Shown: positions 55,282 through 64,000 of the stretch, in pieces
Numbering within the stretch: the first letter of the stretch is position 1
How the letters are laid out: every line of letters starts with the position of its first letter
Source of the DNA: Coturnix japonica
Taxonomy: Eukaryota; Chordata; Aves; Galliformes; Phasianidae
Direction: 5' to 3'
DNA length: 64,000 nucleotides
NCBI RefSeq assembly: GCF_001577835.2
Contig: NC_029525.1
Span: 17,668,731-17,732,730, forward strand
Program-made: the position numbers and the translations under genes
The notes under the pieces: model-generated
Told to the model about the DNA's origin: nothing
Databases searched by the model: none
What the model saw: only the letters and a program-made list of their open reading frames with translations

Positions 55282-55470
55282 GATCATTGAAACACAGAGG
55301 TAGGAAAAGACCTCTGTGATCCCCAAGCCCAAGGTTAATCCATCTCACCGTGTCCTTCGGTGTCACATCTCCACATTCTCTGGACACCTCCAGAGACAGT
55401 CACCCCCCTCCCTGGGCAGCCCATGCTGGTGCATCACTGCTCTTTCTGAGAGGACATTTTTGGATGCTCC
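55282..55470 (-). mobile_element. CR1 LINE 3' fragment
   Basis: GAAACACAGAGGTAGGAAAA, GACCTCTGTGATCCCCAAGC, then CTGGGCAGCCCATGCTGGTG: reverse-strand CR1 3' end, diverged. Confidence 0.7.
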
Positions 55471-58400
55471 TATGCCAGTCCAGGCAGCACTGAGCGCCCA
55501 CACTGGGCCAGGCACACCTCGTGGGGAGTAAACATGTGTATGGTAGCTGCCCATAATTACAGCCCTCATTCAGCTGAGCATCGCCGCTTAGAAGGCATCT
55601 AAGCATGTGCTCAGAGGTAATTACATGCCTAAAGATCTTCCTGACTAGGCACGGATTTCAGGCTGCGTTCGGTATCTCCTTCCTTAGCTGTGATTCAGCA
55701 GCACTGTGCTCTGCCTCTCTGGTTCTAACAACTCACAGCCATCACGAGGTGACCACAGGGCCTGGCACTGCAATCCGAGCATCCTGCACTTCTCTCCCCT
55801 TCCTAGCTAGGAAAACGAGTCTGCTTTTGAATCTTGCTGCTGATTTGTGGCCCTTCCCTCTATGCAATACAGCAAACTAAAGGCTGATTAGGAACCGGAT
55901 CTGCAGAGACCTCATGAAATGGCTTCCCTGACACTTAGGGGGAAAAAAAGACAGAGAGAGAAAACACTTGGTTAGAAACTGCCTTGATACAAGAAGGTGA
56001 AGCCACACCGGGCCCTCTGCACAGTCAGTTTTTCCATCCCATTTGCATAGCAGTTCTGCTTTCACGCAGCCAACGTCGTCCGCTCTGCTCTGCGTGTGAA
56101 CGGAGCCCACGGCTGCGCCGTGCTGTGCCCATGGCTGAGCTCCCTGCAGCGGTGCATCCCGCAGCCCATGAACTGCCACACAGCGGGGTCAGATGTGGCC
56201 AGCAGCTGCAAAGCGGGCGGTGAATGATAAGGAAGCCGGGTTGGAACAAAGTGCCCCGGGCTGCCTTCCGCTTTTACTATTATTTCTTTAACAAATCAGA
56301 GCAGGCGTTGTCAAGAGGGGAGAATCTCGAAGCAAACGGCTTGGGGTTTTGCTGCTGAAGTTCCCCAGGGAAACACTCCTGGAGCCAAAAGGTGCAGCTG
56401 AGGCGGCCGGGCGGCAGAGGCAGGCAGTGCTCTGTGCCATCCCCTTGTGCTGTTCCACACTGTGAAGTCTTCGAGGGTTTTTTCAGCTGAGTTCCTGCTG
56501 CAGACACGTGGAAGTGCGTCTCGGTCTATAGCATGAGAATGGCAAACAGCTCATTAGCAGCACGCAGCTCGTTAGTGGGGCCTTTCTCCATCATGTAACC
56601 ATGGAGTAGAGCAGGATGCAGAGACCTGGATCCCAGAGAGGGAGCCAGCAGGTGAGGGGATGCGAGTCCCGAGTTCATCAGCAGCCGTGGCTCCTCCATG
56701 CACCTGCACACACTCTGCCCCACTCCATCCGTGGGATGCAGGTCACCCTCCTGGAGTTAAGGATGCTCCATTCCTGCAGCCAAACCCAGCAATGTGCTGG
56801 CATGGCTGCTGCTCTATGGGAAAGCAAATTGGCTCAAAGGAGCACAACAGGCAGCAGGCGGCACCTGCAGGGCACCCAGGCCTGCCCTTCCCCTGCCACC
56901 ACCTCACTGTGCGACCCGCGCTACCTGGTGTGAGCCTCAGCACTGCGGATAGAGTTATCATCAGCATCTATTAGCAGCAACAAACAATATCTGCTTCATT
57001 CATTGTTGTAGGCTGGATTATTAGCGCTGGAAAAACAGCTCCCGGAACACCCAGGGAGCCAGCCGAGATTCATCTGTGTCTAATTAGCGGCGGCTTCCTT
57101 CTTTGTTTGTTCAGTTAAAATTAACTGCCTTCCTGGAAAAAATAAAAATTAACAAAAAAAAAAGAAAGAAAAGAAAAAGAGGAAAAAACAGACACACAAA
57201 GCTGACGCTGCCGGGGGCGCTGGGCCAGGACTGGGGGCATGACTATGGGTGACCCAGGATCTGAGACAGGATGGGGCTTTCCCAAACCCACCATGCAAAC
57301 CCAGGGACTTCTGAGTTTGCCTTCACGTCTCCTTGACCCCATGGACTGGTTGTAAAAGTGCATCTGTTCTTCGTCAGCCTCAGCGCTTGTGTTCAGTTGC
57401 CAAAGGCGCTCGGATAGATGTAGAAAAGAAGCCAAAAAAGAACCCCAGATCCCAAAGCCTGAAGGTTTTTTTGTTAATCACAAAGAACCAAAAATAACTC
57501 AAATAACTGCGGTCACGAAGCTGTGCAGCACCTGCAGTGCCAGGACCTTCAGGGGGGAAACCAAAGCTGCCCCTGAGCCAAACCAGGGAATTTGTGGCAC
57601 CCAAGTGCTGGGCTCGGTGTGCTCAGGGCTAACAAGCAGTGCGGTGACAGCCCTGGGGAGGCACAGAGCATTCCTGCAGAGCAGCAGGTGCTGGGCTGGT
57701 GCACGCCCTCTGCTTGCTATCGGTTCATCCCTCCATGGGAAATGCATCCTTACACCAAGGGATGCCGAGTGCTGGGGATAAATGTTGCTTAAGCACTTTA
57801 TGGCATCTGCGAAAGTCGCATTGCCGGGGGGAAAAAGTCACCCAGTGAGCACTGCTGGCAACAGGCAGAGGGAGGGAGGTGGGTCTGCAATGGGCTGGAA
57901 AAGGGCTGTGCTCTGCTCAGGGCCAGGAGCAGTTTGGGGCATAGGAGGCTGCATGGGGCCAGAGAGCCCCGCTGTGAGCACAGGGGGGACAGAGCTCTGC
58001 AGAGAGCTGAAATAAAGGGTTTCTCCTTTCGTGCTGGTTGGGAAAGCAGAAGTCCCAGGCTGAATGGGCCGTGCTGCACTGCTTGGCCGTGTTATTTAGC
58101 CATGCTGGAAATGAAGGATGAAGGTGATAAAGGGTTTATTTTAGCAGGCAGCAGCCACTAACTGCTCTGTAATGCACCGGGGAAGCTCAGCTCCGCTGCC
58201 CCGTTTCCCATTCCAGTCACGTGCCCCCAAAATTGCAAATGGAGATTTGTTACATTTCATTTGTTCCTATCCCTGGGAAGCCATTTGCGATGAGTTCATG
58301 TCTCCCAGGAGGCTGCATTCCAATCAAAGTGAAAAGAGAGGGGGGGGGGGAAAAAGCCACACTACACTGAATGACAATGATATCTCACTACCGATCGCTG

Positions 58401-58746
58401 GGACCCAGCGGTGCTATGCGGGCCAACGCTGGGCAGCAAGTGTGCACAGGGCCAAAGCTGTGCATGGGCTTGGGCTGAGCCATGGCCATACACCCATAGC
58501 ACTTCTTGGCCCAAAGCGATGCGCATCCATACACAGTGCTGTGATGCTGCTCACCCAGCTGCAGCTGGAGGGCAAAGCGAGCTGGGAGGCACACCGGGAG
58601 GACGGGCTCAGCATCTGCTACAAATCAAGCAGCTTTTCTCCTGCTCTTTCCCCACTCTCATTAAACGAGCGCATGCACTCCCAGAAACCAAAAGCAGGGA
58701 TGGTTGGGGTGAACTCACTCCCATTTGTTTTCCATTTTCCCCTTGT

Positions 58747-58766
58747 AAAAACAAACAAACAAACAT
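58747..58766. repeat. (AAAC)n microsatellite
   Basis: Four to five AAAC units following CCTTGTA. Confidence 0.95.
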
Positions 58767-60554
58767 AAAGGTATAGTTCCCACTTTGGGGCAGTTTTTGT
58801 GGGCTGTGGTGCCGTCTTATTGCCTGTTATTGCCTGTTATTCTCAGGCAGGAGGCTGTCAGACATACTGCCTGCCTGCTGCTAAATGGAAATCTCCTAAT
58901 CTTCGCAATCCCTTTAAGCGCTGGCAAATGAAAAGGCGGCACATTGTGGCAAATCTCTGCTCGTGGGGAAGAGAGGCAAGAGCTGCTTGCTGAGATTGGA
59001 GCCGCAGGGCTCTGCATCGCGTGGGGATGTCTCCCTTTGTGTGAGCAGGAGGTGCCCTGAGCATCTTGTGTCCATAGCAGAGGCAGTGCTGACCCACAGC
59101 CCCACCAAGCAGCCTCAGGGTGGTGAGCATCACTGCAGCACAGCAGAGCCCTCCCCAGCACGGTGGGGTCAGAAGTGGGTGCTCTGGGGGTGCTCCTGGC
59201 CCAACATGCATCGCTGCTGTAATGAGTAAGGAGACAAATGTGCATTCACAGAGTCCAATTTACACAGTGACAGTCTCAGCAGAGCGATGTACTCAGCACT
59301 TCCCAACAAATTAAGGATGCCACAGAGCTAAAGCCTCAAAAAGCTGCAGTTAATCCCTACGTCCCACCCCGGGGCTGTGTGAGGCCATCCCGTCCCATAT
59401 GGAGCACTCAGGGAGGGGATGCTCAGCCCCCAAGGCCAGGTGGGACAGCAGCGTGCTACTGCGCCTGGCAGAACGCAGTGCTGGGAAAAGGAGCCCGTGT
59501 TCATTAACCTGCACAGCCAGGAATAACAATTGCCTTCCATCAGGACCTCATGAATAAGTCGCACCATCTGATTTAGTTATTTATATCCTTCCTGCTGGTA
59601 AATTAATTAATGTTTCATTTGCAGGCAGCCCATAAAGCTACTTCTGCCTGCTCTGAAAGTGGGCACGTTGCAATGTCATCTGCTTTAGGCAGCATTCTCC
59701 CCAGGGAAGTGGCTCTGTGCTGGGTGCCCTCCCCACACAGCAGGGCTGCAGGAGCCCATTGCTTTGTGCCCTCCTCTGTGCACCATTGGCACAACACTCA
59801 GGAGAACTCAACAGCCACAGCAGAGATGTGGGACCCCCACAGCCTTTGGGACAAACAAGGAAAGCCACATAAATGAACAGAACCCCCCAGGTGCTCCAGG
59901 ATGGTTCCCTTTTTGCTATCCAAGCACCACACATAGTTGTGTGGTTGACTACATAACATGGTGCTTAATGCACACAGGCCATGTGGGTACACCAGCAGCA
60001 GCTTCTCCTATGGAACAAACCATCCCAAATGCCACAGAGATGCCCCCACTTTCCCTCTCTTCATGGGTCACCCCCCAGGCCACATCCTCAGGCAGGGAAA
60101 GGCACTGTCTGCAGCCCTGCTCTGCTCTGATTGCTTATGGCAACCTAATATGCCCAATTATATTTCAATGCAGACAGTTGCGGTTCATTTGCTTCCCCAT
60201 CAGGCAGGGGCTTGCAGGAAGTATTCGAATGCCAGCCACGTTTTAATTTCCTCAGGGAATGGCACATTTTCTCGTGCAGATGAGCTTGTATCCAGCCATG
60301 GGATCCCAGCAGGTCTCCACCATCACTTAAGGAAGCAGAACTGCGTGCCCCCGCATTGCTTTTTGCTTTATTTCCCTTCCAAGGCCCATTAGCTGGGATG
60401 CCTGGTTTGAATCAGGACTGTCCATGTCCAGATCTGGAGTTGTGCTCCCTCAGGCAGTGGTGCCAGTCTGGGGTTTTCCTTTGCTCTTCATTTTTGAGTT
60501 GCTTCAAAGAAAGCAATGAACAACTTTTATGCCTCTTCAATATTTACTCAGTAC

Positions 60555-60627
60555 AAGGATAAGACAGAATCCTAGATGGGATGGGATAGGATAGGGTGGA
60601 GTAGGACAGAATACAGTAGAGCAGAGC
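60555..60627. repeat. Degenerate pentamer run (GGATG/GGATA)
   Basis: GATGGGATGGGATAGGATAG grading into AGAGCAGAGCAGAATC at the tail of a CR1 fragment. Probably grew from the CR1 terminal repeat. Confidence 0.75.
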
Positions 60628-60830
60628 AGAATCATTAAGGTCGAAGAATACCCAAACCCAAACCCAACCCATCCATCCCACCATGCCCCTCAGTGCCACA
60701 TCCCCCTGGTTCTAGAACACCTCCAGCGATGACAACCCCAAAACTTCCTCCTTAGGCTCTTTTCCACCCCAATACTCTCCCTCTGAACCAGAAGGACACC
60801 CCTTGTCCAACCTGGGCACAATTTCCAGGC
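60628..60830 (-). mobile_element. CR1 LINE 3' fragment with pentameric tail
   Basis: AGAATCATTAAGGTCGAAGA through CCACATCCCCCTGGTTCTAG to CCTTAGGCTCTTTTCCACCC, in reverse orientation. A degenerate GGATA/GGATG pentamer run (60555-60627) adjoins the tail end. Homologous to 46322-46487. Confidence 0.8.
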
Positions 60831-60889
60831 CCATGTCCCTTTTTGGGTGCCCATATGTAGCTCTGCACGGATGCGCAGCCGCAGCTCAC

Positions 60890-61400
60890 CCCGCTCTTAG
60901 CCGCTGCAAACTGCAGTAATAAAGCATGTGCTAGAGAGATGTCACTGGCAGGATTGTTAATGCGTGAGCCTAATGAATATGAATGGTCTCTTCATAAATG
61001 TAGCTTTGTGTCATTAAATCCCTTCACACCTCACTGATCGTGGAAAGGTTACTCAGAATTAAATGTAAATCACATATTTACTGGTACGAAACAGATCAGC
61101 GTGTCGTTTTTAAAAAACATATAATTTAATAATGGTGCAATCTTCCCCTAACCAGGCTCCTGTGATGGATTCGCGGTGCTCCGGCGCTTGGGGTTTGCAG
61201 GGGAAGGTGATACAGATCTCACATTATGGGCAATTTACACTGTGTTCCCCCCCACCCCCCCCTTCAAAGAGTAGACCTCAGTTCTTAATCACGTCAGTGG
61301 CCCAGAAATGAAAGGAGTTATTTCACTCACGTCACTCCATATCATTAAAAGATTAAGGAACGTCTTCCACAGTGTTAGAAATTAATGGGCTGAGGGCTGG
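60890..61400. promoter_or_regulatory. Candidate distal conserved element, about 500 bp
   Basis: Long AT-rich unique block: CTAATGAATATGAATGG, TGTGTCATTAAATCCC, ATTAAATGTAAATCACATAT, CATATAATTTAATAATGG, TTAATCACGTCAGTGG, CATATCATTAAAAGATTAAGG. A short C-run at 61247-61262 interrupts it. Confidence 0.4.
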
Positions 61401-62934
61401 TTGAGCACCCGGTCTGGGCAATGTGGGCTGCAAGTGTCATGGGGACACGGCATCCCTCCCTACTTCTGCTCCAAAAGCAAAGGCTGGGCACGGTGAGACC
61501 TCATGGTTTGCAGTCTCTGTGTTTTGGGGCATATCAGGGGGCAGCTGCTGCATGGAGCTGCGTGCAGACGGCTCAGCCACGGCTCAGGGGGAGGATGTCA
61601 GTAAGGAGCTCTGTGAGCCACCCAGCTGCCACCAGCAAAGCCCCCTCTCAGACTGCTTTAAACAGCACCAGCACGCATTAGCTGGTAAGGGAGAGCTGAT
61701 TAGTAATTAAATGGCTTTTAAAAATAAAACCATTAAGACTAATCCCATCAAATTTGGAGCTTCACCCAGGCAACTCTTATTAATTATTGTCCCACCTTGC
61801 AACTTCTGAAGGCTGGGCTGTTGGCTGTTGGGTAAATCAAGGCACTCCTTCTGTGCCGCTATAGGACACTCAGGGCAAACCCAAAGAGGGGGCAGGTCCC
61901 ATCCCTCCCCACACACACTGCAATGATGCCACTGCTGCCAGATCCTCTATCTCTGCTCTCAGCAGAGCAGCACTGTGGGGTGAAATGGGAGCCAGAGGGA
62001 ACCTGAGCAGTGCTATGGGGTGAACCCACAGCCAGACCCCATCTGATGCTGCAGCAGAGGGACCCACGGGGTTCGGCCCCAGCGCCTCATGATTTGCCTC
62101 AAAGTATCAATAATTTCAGGGTTAAGGAAACAAAAGCTTTCTTGCTTATTTGTATTTTTCCCCTCATCAATACTGGGGCCAGGCAGGCCACTTCCAGACA
62201 GTCCCTGGGGCCTACTCAGCTATTAAAGATAGAAATTATATCTTCATAACCCAGGATATTGCTGCTCGCTTATTTATGACTTGCTCCATTTCAAGAATAT
62301 TTATTCTAGACAGGGAGCCTGATAATTTTCATCCAATCTACTTCTCATAGCTCAGGGCAAAAGAATGGAACAGCTCAATTGAAAGAGCACTTTCCTATTA
62401 TTGCCAGGTAAGGGCAGAGCAAGCTGATCTCATTTCTGCCCTGAACTCGCAGCACCACTGGATTCAGCTCCTTTTTTTTTCTGCTTTCTTTTTAATTCAT
62501 CGAGGAATGGCAGCCCACACAACCACTTAAAGGAAGTACTGCATAAATCCCAGTGCAGTAATTACCCATTTGGAAACATGACGCTTTATAGGAGAAGCGG
62601 CATCGCGCCAGGATGCTCTGCACGCTACTCCTACTCCAGCTGAAATCCTCCCAGGGCTTGTAGGCAGCAGTTAGCGGCTGCAGTTGCAGGCTCATAAAAC
62701 TAAGCCATTGCAGCTGGGGCACAGGAGCTGCAGCAGAAAGCTGCCGAGGTGGGAAAAAGCCATTCATGATCATGGACCAGAGGAGGAACCAGAGGACCTA
62801 CAGCCATGGGAAGGAACAAGGGCTCGTTTCCTCTTGTTGGCCAGCACTAATGCAGCCACATGGGCAATGCACCCAGCCAGCACAGAGCTGTGGTCCTGGA
62901 TGTGGTGGGAGAGCCACAGTCAGCCCTGGGGGAT
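61401..62934. other. Gene desert segment
   Basis: No gene. AT-rich unique stretches at 61680-61790 (TAATTAAATGGCTTTTAAAA) and 62090-62390 may be regulatory. Confidence 0.5.
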
Positions 62935-63227
62935 GCTCTGTAAGATGGGTCAGTGCCCCAAACACAGGTCAGTTCTCCACAAGACTGATCAGAGAATCAC
63001 AGAACCACAGGGGTTAGGAGGGACCTCTGGAGATCATCAACCTCCTGCAAAAGAGGGCTGGACTGATGCTCTATAAGGCTGAACAGTGTCTCATAGGATG
63101 TGCTGATACCCAATAAGGTTGATCAGTGCTCCCTAAGACTGATCAATGCCCCGTAAGATGTGTTGATGCTCTGTAAGACTGATGGATGCCCTGTAAGATC
63201 AGGTGATATCTCATATGATTCATGGGT
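62935..63227. repeat. 20-bp minisatellite, 11 copies, split by CR1
   Basis: Three units (62935-62994), the CR1 piece, then eight units (63068-63227), all exactly 20 bases. The core is GCTCTGTAAGACTGATCAGT (for example 63168-63187 and 63128-63147). Confidence 0.93.
62995..63067 (-). mobile_element. CR1 3'-end fragment inside a 20-bp minisatellite
   Basis: AATCACAGAACCACAGGGGT, AGGAGGGACCTCTGGAGATC, CAACCTCCTGCAAAAGAGGG: reverse-strand CR1 3' terminus of about 75 bases. The 20-bp repeat resumes on its right side. GACTGAT occurs at both edges (62983-62989, 63061-63067). Confidence 0.8.
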
Positions 63228-63345
63228 CATAGAATCATAGAAACAGAATGGTTTGGGTTGGAAGGGACCTTCAATCTCACCCAGTTCCAACCTCCTGTTG
63301 CATGCAGGACCAGGTTGCCCAAAACCCCATCCAAGCCATGCTTGT
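63228..63345 (-). mobile_element. CR1 LINE 3' fragment
   Basis: Tail CATAGAATCATAGAAACAGA, then TTTGGGTTGGAAGGGACCTT and GCAGGACCAGGTTGCCCAAA, reverse orientation. It directly abuts the last 20-bp minisatellite unit. Confidence 0.85.
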
Positions 63346-64000
63346 GTTACACCATGAACTTATCTCCCTGATATCATGTAGGTAGACCTGAATGCTGCAG
63401 AACAGATGGACTAAACTGATAAACAGATGCAACAAAGCATTGCAATTGAACTTTCCCACTGGCTGCTTGGGAGCAAGGAGCTTGGTCCTGTCCCTGCTTG
63501 CACAGCAGCACCATGAGGAGCACCTTCTTCCACCTGCTGCGTGCCTTAAATGTCAAAGCCAACCAAGTGTTGAAGGGCTTTATTGCTTTTTGTGAAGCCG
63601 ATTAGGAATATCTTCTGCTAGGTAAAGAGTAATATTGCAATATGAAGGATCGGGGAATTTGGAGGCAGTGCTGTGTGAATTCCCCACAGAAAGCTCTGTT
63701 CTCACAGCCAGAACAGTTATCAAAAAGACAATTTAAGCAGCATTGCACTCTAACTAGCTGGAGGACACAGGAGCCGGTCCTGTACAGCAATCTTTCAGCC
63801 TGTAGTAAATGAAATTGCAAAAAAAAAAAAATAAAAAAAATCAGCTTTCCTCCCTGATCAAAGGGAGGTGAGAGATGCAGAAGGGCTGGGGTTGTGTTAG
63901 CTGGGAGCTCAGCTGTGTCCCTGCCAGCAGCCGGAGCTGCCCCTTGGAGCCATGCTGCTCCCCAGCCTCTGTAGCTCACCCACAGCCCCCCGCCATGCAG
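63346..64000. other. Gene desert, window end
   Basis: No gene. An interrupted A-run (63819-63840) and otherwise unique sequence. Confidence 0.5.

Larger units (their letters stand above)
52555..60554. other. Gene desert segment
   Basis: No gene. CR1 at 55282-55470 and the candidate block at 54190-54410. Other AT-rich islands: 53290-53500, 55540-55960, 56950-57130, 58210-58320, 59550-59640. A-rich run at 57135-57190. Confidence 0.5.

Noticed and set aside
63820-63840. A-run as the tail of a processed pseudogene
   Set aside because: No gene-derived sequence precedes it on either strand.
27228-64000. Search for a second protein-coding gene such as the TLE3 neighbour
   Set aside because: No frame shows a recognisable domain with AG/GT flanks; all long frames fall in repeats or GC-rich spacer.

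Overview
The window looks like avian genomic DNA, probably galliform. CR1 LINE fragments are the main interspersed repeats, the gene is GC-rich with short introns, and the one gene present is most similar to bird/mammal TLE3. Species is inferred, not proven. Five Ns at 27223-27227 mark a small assembly gap.

The only protein-coding gene I can support is TLE3, a Groucho-family transcriptional corepressor, on the minus strand. I reconstruct 20 coding exons from the ATG at 25856-25858 to the TGA at 7392-7394 (2313 nt, 770 codons plus stop). The 3'UTR probably runs to about 5430. The 5' end lies in a CpG-rich promoter at about 26240-27230 with CCAAT boxes, E2F-like sites, a perfect CRE and several CACGTG E-boxes. 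The domain order is complete: Q, GP, CcN, SP, then seven-bladed WD40. Almost all exon junctions are canonical and in phase. The exception is exons 1-2, where the sequence departs from the family by several short indels and the exon 2 donor lacks its GT.

The introns carry two kinds of sequence: AT-rich, low-CpG blocks that may be regulatory (introns 4, 6 and 8), and G-rich or polypurine low-complexity DNA (intron 3 and the 5'UTR).

Left of the gene (1-5430) and right of the promoter (27230-64000) I see no protein-coding or structural RNA gene. These regions hold old CR1 fragments, an L3/CR1-type reverse-transcriptase remnant, at least seven minisatellite or short tandem arrays, and many AT-rich islands typical of deserts around developmental regulators. 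Two near-perfect hairpins stand out (27427-27487 and 41693-41752). I recognised no endogenous retrovirus, Polinton or other capsid/envelope-bearing element, and no evidence for a wholly new biological system. The most checkable oddities are the exon 1-2 anomaly, the two hairpins, the E-box cluster, and a 20-bp minisatellite split by a CR1 fragment.
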